Assembly: GCA_910578105.1 (NCBI GenBank)
Contig: CAJTPD010000011.1
Coordinates: 1 to 64,000 of the forward strand
DNA: 64,000 bases
Direction of reading: 5' to 3'
Origin: an uncultured Odoribacter sp.
Lineage (GTDB): Bacteria; Bacteroidota; Bacteroidia; Bacteroidales; Marinifilaceae
Shown: piece after piece, positions 25,223 through 34,233 of the stretch
Position numbering within the stretch: the stretch's first letter is position 1
Layout of the letters: every line of letters starts with the position of its first letter
Notes under the pieces: model-generated
What the model was told of the DNA's origin: nothing
Databases searched by the model: none
What the model saw: the letters and a program-made list of their open reading frames with translations, nothing else
Position numbers and translations under genes: made by a program

Positions 25223-26215
25223 ATGGCTTCTACGAATTTTGTGGACTATGTAAAAACCTTCTGCCGAAGCGGTGCCGGAGGACAGGGTTCTGCCCATTTG
25301 CACCGGGACAAACGCACCCTCAAAGGTGGTCCTGACGGAGGCGACGGAGGACGGGGTGGACATGTTTTAATCCGCGGAAACCGAAATTACTGGACTTTAA
25401 TACATCTTAAATACAAACGCCATGTTTTTGCCGGAGACGGCGGCAACGGCAGTGAAAACCGCAGTACCGGAGCAAACGGCAAAGATATAGTTATCGAAGT
25501 TCCCTTAGGTACCGTTGCCCGCGATGCTGAAACAGGAGAAACCATCTGCGAAATAACAGCAGATGAAGAAACCCACATTCTGGTAAAAGGAGGACGGGGC
25601 GGATTAGGAAACTGGAATTTCAAATCAGCCACCAATCAAACTCCCCGTTATGCACAACCCGGAGAACCCCGGGTAGAGCGTTCCGTGATTCTGGAACTAA
25701 AAGTATTGGCAGATGTCGGACTCGTTGGTTTTCCGAATGCCGGAAAATCCACCCTACTATCCGTTGTTTCTGCAGCCAAACCGGAAATTGCAAACTATCC
25801 TTTTACCACTCTGGTTCCCAATCTGGGAATCGTGAATTATCGGGACAACCGTTCATTTGTAATGGCCGATATTCCAGGTATTATTGAAGGGGCCCACCTG
25901 GGCAAAGGTCTTGGAATCCGGTTTTTACGGCATATTGAACGTAACTCTGTGTTATTGTTTCTGGTTCCGGCAGACAGTCCGGACATCTATGAAGAATACA
26001 ATATTCTGCTTAACGAATTAAAACAATATAATCCGGAATTATTGGATAAAAAACGCATTTTGGCCATTTCCAAATGCGATTATGCAGATAAAGAACTGAT
26101 GGCGGAAATGGAAAATAACCTGCCGGACATCCCCTATGTATTTATATCTTCAGTAGCCGGTACAGGAATTACCGAACTAAAAGACATACTCTGGCAGGCA
26201 CTCAATGAAAGTTAA
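25223..26215 (+). CDS. obg: GTPase Obg/CgtA
   Basis: 330 aa ribosome-associated GTPase involved in 50S maturation and stress response. The glycine-rich Obg domain occupies 1-157 (SGAGGQGSAHLHRDK, GGDGGRGGHV, NGSENRSTGANGKD). The G domain has the P-loop GFPNAGKST (169-177), switch II DIPGIIEGA, and base motif SKCD (about 288-291). The optional C-terminal OCT domain is absent. Terminator follows at 26247-26280. Confidence 0.96.
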   Translation: MASTNFVDYVKTFCRSGAGGQGSAHLHRDKRTLKGGPDGGDGGRGGHVLIRGNRNYWTLIHLKYKRHVFAGDGGNGSENRSTGANGKDIVIEVPLGTVARDAETGETICEITADEETHILVKGGRGGLGNWNFKSATNQTPRYAQPGEPRVERSVILELKVLADVGLVGFPNAGKSTLLSVVSAAKPEIANYPFTTLVPNLGIVNYRDNRSFVMADIPGIIEGAHLGKGLGIRFLRHIERNSVLLFLVPADSPDIYEEYNILLNELKQYNPELLDKKRILAISKCDYADKELMAEMENNLPDIPYVFISSVAGTGITELKDILWQALNES

Positions 26216-26246
26216 GGAGTTTCTGCCATACCATTCCAAAATATAA

Positions 26247-26282
26247 AAAGGCAACTACCTCCTATGAATTAGTTGCCTTTCT
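26247..26282. terminator. Terminator between obg and the DUF4097-like gene
   Basis: Perfect 11-bp stem AAAGGCAACTA (26247-26257) / TAGTTGCCTTT (26270-26280), between convergent genes. Confidence 0.85.
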
Positions 26283-26320
26283 GTTTTCATTCTCCCGGGA
26301 AAAAGCCGGGAAACAAAATT

Positions 26321-27364
26321 TTACTGAATAAAAAGACTGCCATTAGATAAGTTCAGTACAACTTTACCTGCATATTTCGGATTACCTACAAATTTAGTTC
26401 CGATTGTTGCATTTTTTTCCGCAGCCGGACGTTCCTCTAATTTCATATTCCGGGGTAAGTCCAGCTTCAAAGATTTATTGTGTTTCAATTCCAGTTTATA
26501 ACCCGCATCCTCAGGAAAGGTCAACCCCACCTTCGTAAAAGAACCTTTCAACCGAATCTCAGAAAATAATTCCTGAACATTCCGGACGTTCATTTCTCCC
26601 ATCTTCATGTCCATATCCAACAAATTTGCCAAATCCTGAATCTCATATTTGGTAAAAGAAGAACTACCGGTCAATTCTTCAATATCTCCGATTCGCAAAT
26701 TCCCGCTATTTGAACGGATATTCAACTTATCTACCGAAGTCAACTGACCGTCACAAGAAGCAGTAGTCAACCGAATATTATCTCCGGATTCAATCCGAAT
26801 ATTGCAATTTTTAAAGTCTCCATTCAGCACAGCCACGTCCTCTGCATAAAAATTTCCTTTGTCTTGTTTTACATATATCTCTCCTCCTTTTAATGCCGCA
26901 GCTTTAAAATCACCATTCCGGATATCAGCATTTATTTCTCCCTCAAAATTCCCAAGATAAATATTGCCATCCGAACTTATCAAACGCAATTTCAAGCCTT
27001 TAGGAATATTCACTTTATAGTCTATACTTACACTCAACCCCGTAAAAAACTGAGTAATACTCACATCTTTTCCCAGTTTGGTTTCCAGATTTAAATATCG
27101 GTCCGCCCGAGTTTCTAAAATTTGTATTAACTCCAATGTCTCATCTGCTTTCGCTGCTGTTTTTGCAATCACTTTCATTTCTGCCAACACCTCTATTTCC
27201 TCTCCTTCGTGTTGAGCAATCTCAATCTTACCGTGCGTATTAGTAATCACCAATTCTTCCAGACCTGCTTTGGAAAATTTCTTTTCAAAAGTTTTTTTAC
27301 TTTCATCGGCTCTCACCTGACATGTCAACACCAACACACTCAACACCGTAATTATAGCTCTCAT
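26321..27364 (-). CDS. Exported DUF4097-like beta-repeat protein
   Basis: 347 aa with a signal peptide (1-19, ending VRADE). The rest is short beta strands in register (KIEIAQHEGEEIEV, RLISSDGNIYLGNFEGEINADIRNGDFK, NIRIESGDNIRL, NIRSNSGNLRIGD), the signature of the single-stranded beta-helix seen in DUF4097/putative-adhesin proteins. No catalytic motif. Probably periplasmic or surface-located. It lies 20 nt after the DUF4924 gene on the same strand and may be co-transcribed with it. Confidence 0.65.
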   Translation of the reverse strand: MRAIITVLSVLVLTCQVRADESKKTFEKKFSKAGLEELVITNTHGKIEIAQHEGEEIEVLAEMKVIAKTAAKADETLELIQILETRADRYLNLETKLGKDVSITQFFTGLSVSIDYKVNIPKGLKLRLISSDGNIYLGNFEGEINADIRNGDFKAAALKGGEIYVKQDKGNFYAEDVAVLNGDFKNCNIRIESGDNIRLTTASCDGQLTSVDKLNIRSNSGNLRIGDIEELTGSSSFTKYEIQDLANLLDMDMKMGEMNVRNVQELFSEIRLKGSFTKVGLTFPEDAGYKLELKHNKSLKLDLPRNMKLEERPAAEKNATIGTKFVGNPKYAGKVVLNLSNGSLFIQ

Positions 27365-27383
27365 ATTGTACTAATTAATATTT

Positions 27384-27938
27384 TTAACTCAAATAAGCTT
27401 TATCTTCAGCTTCTTCCATCTGCTTATAACGTGCAGCAAGATAAGCTATCATCTGACTAAAGGTTTCCATGGCCCGGGCCGTCTCAGGATTGAGCTCTTT
27501 TTTCTGCAACCGTAACAATAAATTCCCATACAAACCATTTAAAGCCAGCTCTACATCCGAGACAGTATCGTCAACTCCGGCTTTTCTTCTGAATTCCACC
27601 AAATTAGAAGCTGCAACCGTAACCAATTGCTGATAGTGCCTGTCATAGGCTTTATGCAACATATAAAAGTGAAGTTCCGTCAGTTCGTTCACTGTATTTT
27701 TCAAAACCTGAATATGTCCCCGCTGCTCCACTTTTTCCTGTTTCATCATAGCAATGAGATTATCATACCACTCACGAATTTCCTGCTTCACACGCTCATC
27801 TGTCTGAAAAGCGGCCACAACATTCTCATTTACCCGTTCGATATCCAACCCCATCGCCCTGAGCATATCTTCTATCTGCCACATATACAAAATATACTCA
27901 GCAATATTATCTTTTTTTTTCTCTCTGGCAATTAACAC
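27384..27938 (-). CDS. DUF4924 family protein
   Basis: 184 aa from a GTG at 27938. The frame also opens with TTG two codons earlier, but MLIAREKKKDNIAEYILYMW is the family-like start. All-helical, charged, no signal peptide or membrane segment. Function unknown; the family is largely restricted to Bacteroidota. It follows the S4-domain gene by 26 nt on the same strand, in the pth-containing cluster. Confidence 0.75.
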   Translation of the reverse strand: MLIAREKKKDNIAEYILYMWQIEDMLRAMGLDIERVNENVVAAFQTDERVKQEIREWYDNLIAMMKQEKVEQRGHIQVLKNTVNELTELHFYMLHKAYDRHYQQLVTVAASNLVEFRRKAGVDDTVSDVELALNGLYGNLLLRLQKKELNPETARAMETFSQMIAYLAARYKQMEEAEDKAYLS

Positions 27939-27964
27939 AAGCAATAATTTTAAGTTGTACTGTT

Positions 27965-28360
27965 CTAATCCTCTTCCTCCCCACCCTTCAGTTTATCTAT
28001 CATCCTCCGATCACGCTTGGTAGGACGTCCTAAACCCCTCGGACGAAATTCAAAACCATATGCTTTTACTGAATTCAGCAAAGCCAATGACTCAGGAGGA
28101 GTTACGTCTTCCACAAAATTCACAGCCAATTGAGCTGACATTCTCTTATCCGTCAGCTGTTTTACCAAATAATGCCGTTCTATCGGTACAACACGGACTT
28201 TCACTATCTCTCCCCCTTTCAGTTCCCGGGAAGGCTTTACATGTATCTCTCCTATTGTAACGTGCCCTTTATTGCATTCTTCAGCAGCCAAAGAACGGGT
28301 CTTAAAAATCCTGACTGCCCACAGCCATTTATCTACCCTGACCTTTTCTCCTTCCATCAT
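27965..28360 (-). CDS. S4-domain RNA-binding protein, Hsp15-like
   Basis: 131 aa from the ATG at 28360 (the longer frame begins with TTG). The S4 domain VRVDKWLWAVRIFKTRSLAAEE and GHVTIGEIHVKPSRELKGGE at about 8-58 matches Hsp15/HslR, which binds stalled 50S-peptidyl-tRNA complexes. The C-terminal GRPTKRDRRMIDKLK tail is typical. Placement directly downstream of pth (peptidyl-tRNA hydrolase) agrees with a ribosome rescue role. Confidence 0.88.
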   Translation of the reverse strand: MMEGEKVRVDKWLWAVRIFKTRSLAAEECNKGHVTIGEIHVKPSRELKGGEIVKVRVVPIERHYLVKQLTDKRMSAQLAVNFVEDVTPPESLALLNSVKAYGFEFRPRGLGRPTKRDRRMIDKLKGGEEED

Positions 28361-28396
28361 CAAAAACAAATTAGAGTTACTCTTTTCCGGCAATAC

Positions 28397-28972
28397 TCAA
28401 CTCTTTGATTTATTTGTATTAAAAACAGTCATCGTTCTGGAAATTCCCTGTAAAACAAAACTGGTAATAATCTCCCCGCCTTTATTTAACAAAACCGGCA
28501 ACTCTTCACTTTCCTTCTCATCCCAGGTTCCCAGCACATAATCTACCTGCCCCCCTTTTCTGAAATCACTCCCGATACCGAAACGCAAGCGGGCATAAGC
28601 CGTAGTCCCCAGCAAAGCATTGATATTTTTCAATCCGTTATGCCCACCGTCACTTCCTTGTGCCCTTAAACGTAAAGTACCGAACGGCAATGCCAAATCA
28701 TCCACAATCACCAATACATCTTCCAAAGCAACCTTTTCTTTCTGCATCCAGTAACTCACAGCCTTCCCACTGAGATTCATATAAGTATTCGGTTTTAAAA
28801 GTACCAATGTTCTGCCCTTCAATTTCACTTCACATACAGCACCATAACGCTTATCTTCAAAAACAGTATTGGACGCCTTAACAAAGGCGTCCAACACACT
28901 AAATCCGATATTATGCCGCGTATCCTGATATTCCGGACCAATATTTCCGAGTCCAACAATAAGATACTTCAT
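28397..28972 (-). CDS. pth: Peptidyl-tRNA hydrolase
   Basis: 191 aa from MKYLIVGLGN at 28972; the frame is open into rplY, but the conserved start is here. It recycles peptidyl-tRNA dropped by ribosomes. Asn10 and the catalytic His20 (DTRHNIGF) match E. coli numbering; VIVDDLALPFG carries the catalytic Asp, and SDGGHNGLKN is the substrate loop. It starts 10 nt after the rplY stop, so the two are almost certainly co-transcribed. Confidence 0.96.
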   Translation of the reverse strand: MKYLIVGLGNIGPEYQDTRHNIGFSVLDAFVKASNTVFEDKRYGAVCEVKLKGRTLVLLKPNTYMNLSGKAVSYWMQKEKVALEDVLVIVDDLALPFGTLRLRAQGSDGGHNGLKNINALLGTTAYARLRFGIGSDFRKGGQVDYVLGTWDEKESEELPVLLNKGGEIITSFVLQGISRTMTVFNTNKSKS

Positions 28973-28982
28973 AATGTCTTGA

Positions 28983-29555
28983 TTATTTTGCTTCCTGAGC
29001 AGCAGCACGGGCAGCACGAGTCAATTTAACCTGAGCTACAACCACTTCCTTAGCATTTACAATTTCAAAATTATCAAATGCCATATCTTTCACCTTAATG
29101 GATTTACCCAATCCCAAGTTAGTAACATCCAATGCAATCTCTCCCGGTAAATTTGCCGGTAAAGCTTTTACTTTCAGTTTACGAACAACCAAAGATAATT
29201 TACCACCGGCCTGAACACCTTCTGCAAATCCCTGCAATTTAACAGGCACTTCCATAATAACCGGTTTGTCCTCAGAAATCTGATAAAAATCAATATGTAA
29301 AACCCGGTCTGTTACAGGATGGAACTGAATCTCACGCATAACCGATTCATATTCTTTTCCACCAACAACCACTTTTACAATATACACAATAGGAGTGTAC
29401 AACAATTTCTGCAAATCTTTTTCTGCAACAGCAAAATGAATATTTTCCTTGCCTCCGTAAAGAACACAAGGAACTTTACCTTCTGCTCTTAACAAATTCG
29501 TTGCCTTTTTACCTAAATCGTTTCTAACTTCTCCTTTTAATTCAAAAACTTGCAT
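28983..29555 (-). CDS. rplY: 50S ribosomal protein L25 (Ctc/TL5 type)
   Basis: 190 aa, the two-domain form. The N-terminal 5S-rRNA binding domain (ELKGEVRNDLGKKATNLLRA, VPCVLYGGKEN; 1-95) is followed by the TL5 beta domain (PVKLQGFAEGVQAGGKLSLV). It ends in an Ala-rich basic tail. The rplY-pth pairing is widespread in bacteria. On the minus strand a TATATTTG box (29671-29664) lies about 110 nt upstream, without a clear TTTG partner. Confidence 0.95.
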   Translation of the reverse strand: MQVFELKGEVRNDLGKKATNLLRAEGKVPCVLYGGKENIHFAVAEKDLQKLLYTPIVYIVKVVVGGKEYESVMREIQFHPVTDRVLHIDFYQISEDKPVIMEVPVKLQGFAEGVQAGGKLSLVVRKLKVKALPANLPGEIALDVTNLGLGKSIKVKDMAFDNFEIVNAKEVVVAQVKLTRAARAAAQEAK

Positions 29556-29865
29556 AACAAACTATTTTTTGTGTTACTCAAAAACAGACATCAACTCCGG
29601 GGGTCTAAGCCAATCTGTTTTCCCATCACACGAATCCTTTATATTCCCCGTAAAATTAGAGCGCAAATATATAAAATATTTTTCAATAAAGACTTAATTC
29701 TGTTCAAATTACTCCATATGCGAATGACAAAAAACTTCGAACCGGCTACACTTTACTCACTTTACAAATTTTATTCATGTATATTGTACAAAAAACAATC
29801 AAAAATTTTTTCTTTCAAATATTGGTTTTAATTTTGTGCATTATTAATCAATAAAACTATTAAAA
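29556..29865. other. Divergent intergenic region rplY / ferredoxin
   Basis: About 310 nt without a gene. It contains one minus-strand box for rplY (29664-29671) and one plus-strand box for the ferredoxin (29829-29836). The remainder is AT-rich and shows no strong hairpin. Confidence 0.5.
29829..29836 (+). promoter_or_regulatory. Candidate promoter box of the ferredoxin gene
   Basis: TAATTTTG, 29 nt before the start codon. The upstream box at the expected spacing is TTTT rather than TTTG. Confidence 0.45.
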
Positions 29866-30036
29866 ATGGCTTACGTAATATCTGATGACTGTATTTCTTG
29901 CGGGTCATGCGAAGGAGAATGCCCGGTAGGTGCTATTTCTATGGGTGCTGATCATTATGAAATTGATGCAAATACTTGTACTGATTGTGGTACTTGTGCT
30001 GCTCAATGTCCGGTTGAAGCTATCAAACAGGCTTAA
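29866..30036 (+). CDS. 2[4Fe-4S] ferredoxin
   Basis: 56 aa electron carrier. Two cluster motifs CISCGSCEGECP (9-20) and CTDCGTCAAQCP (38-49) give eight cysteines in the clostridial arrangement Cx2Cx2Cx3CP. Such small ferredoxins serve anaerobic enzymes such as pyruvate:ferredoxin oxidoreductase and the Rnf complex, which fits a strict anaerobe. Single gene with its own terminator. Confidence 0.96.
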   Translation: MAYVISDDCISCGSCEGECPVGAISMGADHYEIDANTCTDCGTCAAQCPVEAIKQA

Positions 30037-30057
30037 TATAAAACAGCATGGAAACTA

Positions 30058-30084
30058 AACGGAGCCTTAAGGCTCCGTTTTTTT
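30058..30084. terminator. Terminator between ferredoxin and 5-FCL genes
   Basis: Stem AACGGAGCC (30058-30066) / GGCTCCGTT (30071-30079), TTAA loop, long T tract on the plus strand. Confidence 0.9.
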
Positions 30085-30623
30085 TATTTCCTGCTTTTAA
30101 TAACACGATCCATTTTTACATCATGTTCTTCGGTCGGAACCTTATCCAATAACTGGAAATCAAAACAAACGCCCACTTTATAAGCTTTCGTTTGTTTCAA
30201 AATTTTATCGTAATATCCTTTTCCTCTTCCCAGCCGATTTCCGGAAAGATCAAAAGCTACCCCCGGAACCAATATCAAATCGATTTGTCCCAAATCTTCA
30301 AACAATTTACCGACAGGTTCAGGAATAGCATATCCTTCCCCCGGACACAACTGTTCCTTGCCTTCAAAGTAACGGATATCCAATTCATCACCATTCACAC
30401 AAGGCAACAATAATATTTTTCTGTCGGCCCATTTACAAACAAACTCATGAGTAAACACCTCATCGTCCATTGACCAATAAGCCAGAATTGTCCGGGCTTT
30501 CTTAAAACACTCATCCCGTTCGACTTCCTCCCATATAGTATCAGACATTTTTAGTTTTTCCTCACGGGAAATTTGTTTTTTCAATTCCCGGACGTACTTT
30601 CGGATTTCTTTCTTTTCTACCAT
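30084..30623 (-). CDS. 5-formyltetrahydrofolate cyclo-ligase
   Basis: 179 aa from MVEKKEIRK; an ATG three codons earlier is also possible. It converts 5-formyl-THF with ATP to 5,10-methenyl-THF. The N-terminal KKEIRKYVRELKKQI binds ATP phosphate, and the signature DLSGNRLGRGKGYYDK, with VPTEEHD near the C-terminus, is diagnostic. It follows gldB with a gap of about 15-25 nt on the same strand. Confidence 0.93.
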   Translation of the reverse strand: MVEKKEIRKYVRELKKQISREEKLKMSDTIWEEVERDECFKKARTILAYWSMDDEVFTHEFVCKWADRKILLLPCVNGDELDIRYFEGKEQLCPGEGYAIPEPVGKLFEDLGQIDLILVPGVAFDLSGNRLGRGKGYYDKILKQTKAYKVGVCFDFQLLDKVPTEEHDVKMDRVIKSRK

Positions 30624-30646
30624 AACGCACATTTTATCCCGTATTT

Positions 30647-31645
30647 TTAAGGCCTGTAACCTGCAACTCTTAATATTTTATGATAATCCTGCTCTTGCAT
30701 CAATGCTTCCAGACTAATTTCCGTCTTATCCATGTATTTCTTCACAATCTGATACCCCGTCCATACGACCGTTTTCCCGGGAGACTCAACAGGCATTCCC
30801 GAAGTAAACGGCGCATCATTCAAATATTTCATAATCAAACGTTGTTGCGTCGAAAACAAATAATCATTTTCCACCAGAAATCCCCAAATCTGACTTTCAC
30901 TATTCCGGCACCACTCTTCCTGTTCCGAAGTAAAACCCAATAGCCAGGACTGCGACTCGCCGGGAAACAATTTTTCCAGAACAAAAACCACCTTACCCTG
31001 ATAAAGCATTCCGCTAATCAAATCATTTTTCCGGGGTCTGAAAGGAAATTCCGCACTTAGCCAACCCGACAAAGCATCCCGGACAATATCATTCCCGGTC
31101 ATCTTTTTCCGGGCATACATGGGAACAGGAACTGCCAACAAACTATAAAACACGCATTGTTCCCCCAAATAATTATCCAAACTCACCCCGATAGCAGCAC
31201 TATCTACTACAACAGACTGATTAAAACCGGAAATATGAGTATATACCTGTGGAACAATCCGGTCCGGAAAATAATAGGCATAATAAGCCCATGCACCGGA
31301 CAACTGCTCTTCCTGCTTCTGCATGTCCGGATAAGCGACAGCAACAGAATCCGACACTTCACGCATAACAGGGTCCTGAATAAACAAACCCAATAAACGG
31401 ATAAAACCGGAATCAGAACTAACTCCTAAATCAAGAACTCCGCCTGTATAAATGTCAAAATAGCGGCCATATTTCTCCCGGATTTTCTGCAAATCAATAC
31501 GTGAGGTATCTAATGAAAACAGATCTTTATCCAGACGTTTTATTTCCACCTCCCGCACCAGATTTCTGACATCCGGCCTGTTTTTCTGACGACATCCAGC
31601 CAAACACAACCCTAAAATTATTCCAGCAATGACAAACTTCATCAT
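30647..31645 (-). CDS. GldB-family lipoprotein
   Basis: 332 aa with lipoprotein signal LGLCLAGC (Cys18). The body matches the GldB family: KRLDKDLFSLDTSRIDLQ near the start and LNDAPFTSGMPVESPGKTVVWTGYQIV near the end. In Flavobacterium GldB is needed for gliding, but homologues occur in non-motile Bacteroidales, so the role here is probably envelope-related and unknown. It begins 98 nt from the divergent nadE; CAAAGATA at 31687-31694 gives a TATCTTTG box on its strand. Confidence 0.75.
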   Translation of the reverse strand: MMKFVIAGIILGLCLAGCRQKNRPDVRNLVREVEIKRLDKDLFSLDTSRIDLQKIREKYGRYFDIYTGGVLDLGVSSDSGFIRLLGLFIQDPVMREVSDSVAVAYPDMQKQEEQLSGAWAYYAYYFPDRIVPQVYTHISGFNQSVVVDSAAIGVSLDNYLGEQCVFYSLLAVPVPMYARKKMTGNDIVRDALSGWLSAEFPFRPRKNDLISGMLYQGKVVFVLEKLFPGESQSWLLGFTSEQEEWCRNSESQIWGFLVENDYLFSTQQRLIMKYLNDAPFTSGMPVESPGKTVVWTGYQIVKKYMDKTEISLEALMQEQDYHKILRVAGYRP

Positions 31646-31743
31646 AATTTATATCCGATTTGACACCAAAAATAGTATTTTTACGGCAAAGATAATGCAA
31701 GCAACCCAAAGTCTGTACTAATCCATCTAATATATCAGATATT

Positions 31744-33312
31744 ATGCAAATAGCTATACCACAACTCAATTATAAAACAGGAGACATCCAGGGAAATTGC
31801 ACCAAAATTATTGCTGCTATACAAAAAGCACAACAATCCCATGCAGAACTGATTCTCTTTCCAGAACTCGCCATCTGCGGAGCGATGCCCCAGGATTTAT
31901 TAGAAAAAGAAGAATTCATCAATGAATGCCGGTTGGCTATCGAAAAAATAGCTTTGCAATGCACCCACATCGCAGCCATTATCGGAGGCCCCAATCTGGA
32001 TGCAACCAATGGTATCATGTACAATTCAGCCTATTTTATCCAAAACGGCGAAGTTGTTGACGGTGTCCACAAAAATATTCTCAGCGATTATGACATTTTC
32101 CATGAAAGCCGTTATTTTATTGCCGGCGAAGGTAATACCGCTATTCGCTATAAAAACCAAAACATACGAATCATTTTTGATGAATATGAAGCAGAATTTA
32201 TTGAAAAAACAGACCATTTTGTCGTCTGCATGGGAATGACTCCTTTTACAACAGAAAGTAAAAAAACTAAAAAACAAGTATTTTCTGCCCTTGCACAAAA
32301 ATACGGGAAAAATATACTGGCCGTCAATCATTGCTGCGGAAATACTTCCGTATTATTTGACGGCAACTCCATGACTGTAAACTTTAAAGGCAAACTTACT
32401 TGTCTGCTTGCCGAATTTGCAGAAGATTTTCAAATCATTGACACAAACAAATTAGGTTCCCTTCCTCCGGTGCCAAACATATGCGAAGACAAAACAGCTT
32501 TGACTCACAAAGCATTAGTTTTTGGTATCCGCGATTACTTCGAAAAACATGGATTTACAAAAGCCATTCTGGGACTCTCCGGAGGTATTGATTCTGCTGT
32601 TGTTGCCGCCCTCACAGCCGAAGCTCTAGGGGCAGAAAACGTCATGGGACTTTTAATGCCATCCCGCTTTTCCACAGACCATTCCATTGCCGATGCTCAA
32701 GCACTTGCCGATAATATTGGCATGCCTTATAAAATAATACCCATAAAAGAAATATACGCCCAGTATCTGAACGCCTTACGTCCTGTTTTTCAAAATGAAC
32801 CATTCAATGTTGCCGAAGAAAATATTCAGGCACGGATTCGCGGAATGCTGGTCATGGCCATGTCCAATAAATTCGGCTATATAGCACTCAACACTTCCAA
32901 CAAAAGCGAAGCCGCCGTCGGATATGGCACTTTATACGGAGACTTATGCGGCTCGCTCGGAGTAATTGGGGATGTTTACAAAACGGATATTTACAAATTA
33001 GCCCGGCACATCAATAAAGAAAGAGAAATTATTCCTGAAAATACAATTACAAAAGCTCCTTCTGCGGAATTAAGACCCGGCCAGAAAGACCAGGACTCTC
33101 TGCCTGAATATTCCCAACTGGATGCCATTTTGAAATTATACCTGGAAGAGAATTATTCCCCGGACAACATCATTACGCAAGGTTTCCCAAAAGACATTGT
33201 CTATAAAATCATTAATCTGGTAAACCGGAATAACTACAAACGGGCACAAATACCTCCCTGCATCAAAATAAGTAAAAAAGCATTCGGCAACGGTCGGAAA
33301 TACCCCTATTAA
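31744..33312 (+). CDS. nadE: NAD+ synthase with a degenerate glutaminase domain
   Basis: 522 aa two-domain enzyme. Residues 1-240 are a nitrilase-fold amidase: Glu41 (LFPELAICG) and Lys110 (VHKNILSDYDIFHE) are present, but where the catalytic Cys belongs (normally ICEDxW) the sequence reads IIFDEYE, with Phe145 (codon 32176-32178), and the segment is shortened. Residues about 255-522 are the synthetase: P-loop LSGGIDSA (278-285), TSNKSEAAVGYGTLYGD and the rest intact. The enzyme should therefore adenylate and amidate deamido-NAD using free ammonia rather than glutamine, unless a separate glutaminase helps. Single gene with a bidirectional terminator toward lpxA. Confidence 0.9.
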   Translation: MQIAIPQLNYKTGDIQGNCTKIIAAIQKAQQSHAELILFPELAICGAMPQDLLEKEEFINECRLAIEKIALQCTHIAAIIGGPNLDATNGIMYNSAYFIQNGEVVDGVHKNILSDYDIFHESRYFIAGEGNTAIRYKNQNIRIIFDEYEAEFIEKTDHFVVCMGMTPFTTESKKTKKQVFSALAQKYGKNILAVNHCCGNTSVLFDGNSMTVNFKGKLTCLLAEFAEDFQIIDTNKLGSLPPVPNICEDKTALTHKALVFGIRDYFEKHGFTKAILGLSGGIDSAVVAALTAEALGAENVMGLLMPSRFSTDHSIADAQALADNIGMPYKIIPIKEIYAQYLNALRPVFQNEPFNVAEENIQARIRGMLVMAMSNKFGYIALNTSNKSEAAVGYGTLYGDLCGSLGVIGDVYKTDIYKLARHINKEREIIPENTITKAPSAELRPGQKDQDSLPEYSQLDAILKLYLEENYSPDNIITQGFPKDIVYKIINLVNRNNYKRAQIPPCIKISKKAFGNGRKYPY

Positions 33313-33344
33313 AGCAAGGCCCGGCCGATCAAACGACCAAAATA

Positions 33345-33373
33345 AAACAGCCATTCGTGTTGAGTGGCTGTTT
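33345..33373. terminator. Bidirectional terminator nadE / lpxA
   Basis: 9-bp stem AAACAGCCA (33345-33353) / TGGCTGTTT (33365-33373), between convergent genes. Confidence 0.75.
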
Positions 33374-33395
33374 CATTTTATATCAAAATCGTATC

Positions 33396-34175
33396 TTATC
33401 CCATATAACCTTTCATGATTCCCCGTTTACTATTACGGACAAACATGATAATTTCATCCCGTTCTTTTGAAGCAGACATTTCAGCTTCAATCCGCTCAAT
33501 TGCATCTGAAACATTCAGACCTGATTGGAACAGAATCCGGTAAATATCCTGTATTTCATTGATTTTTTCGTTTGTAAATTCACGACGACGTAAACCGATA
33601 GAGTTGACTCCCACATAAGACAAAGGCAAACGCCCGGCTTTAACATAAGGAGGAACATCTTTCCCTATCAGGGACCCACCCTGAATCATAACATGCTTTC
33701 CGATATGGCAAAACTGGTGAACAGCAGTCATCCCTCCGAAAATAGCATAATCATCAACAAAAACTTCTCCTGCCAACTGACAAGCATTACCAATAATACA
33801 ATTATCCCCGACTTTACAATCATGTGCCACATGCACATAAGCCATAATCAGACAATTGCTTCCTACTTCGGTAATCCCTCTGGCAGCAGTTCCACGGTTG
33901 ACAGTAGCACATTCACGAATAGTGGTATTATCTCCGATTTTAACAGTAGTCTTTTCGCCTCTGAATTTCAAATCCTGGGGTATTGCAGAAATTACTGCAC
34001 CCGGAAAAATTTTACAATTTTTCCCAATATGCGCTCCCTCCAAAATAGTTACATTCGATCCTATCCGCGTTCCCTCTTCTATAATTACATTCTTATCGAT
34101 CGTCACAAACGGTTCTATCACCACATTATCAGCAACCTGAGCATCCGGATGGACATAGGCTAACGGTTGTTTCAT
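33396..34175 (-). CDS. lpxA: UDP-N-acetylglucosamine acyltransferase
   Basis: 259 aa left-handed beta-helix enzyme that adds a 3-hydroxyacyl chain to UDP-GlcNAc, first step of lipid A synthesis. Hexapeptide repeats (IGSNVTILEGAHIGKNCKIF onward) fill residues 1-190; the catalytic His lies in MAYVHVAHDCKVG, and AVHQFCHIGKHVMIQGGS is diagnostic. The C-terminal helices follow. Last gene of lpxD-lpxC/fabZ-lpxA, 58 nt after lpxC/fabZ. Confidence 0.97.
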   Translation of the reverse strand: MKQPLAYVHPDAQVADNVVIEPFVTIDKNVIIEEGTRIGSNVTILEGAHIGKNCKIFPGAVISAIPQDLKFRGEKTTVKIGDNTTIRECATVNRGTAARGITEVGSNCLIMAYVHVAHDCKVGDNCIIGNACQLAGEVFVDDYAIFGGMTAVHQFCHIGKHVMIQGGSLIGKDVPPYVKAGRLPLSYVGVNSIGLRRREFTNEKINEIQDIYRILFQSGLNVSDAIERIEAEMSASKERDEIIMFVRNSKRGIMKGYMG

Positions 34176-34233
34176 TCGTCTATTATTTAATGAATATTAA
34201 ATGCATCTGAAAAAATTCAGTTCGCAAATATAA

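Noticed and set aside
30647..31645. Evidence for gliding motility
   Set aside because: Only a GldB-family protein is present; other gld/spr genes are not in the window and the family also occurs in non-gliding Bacteroidales.
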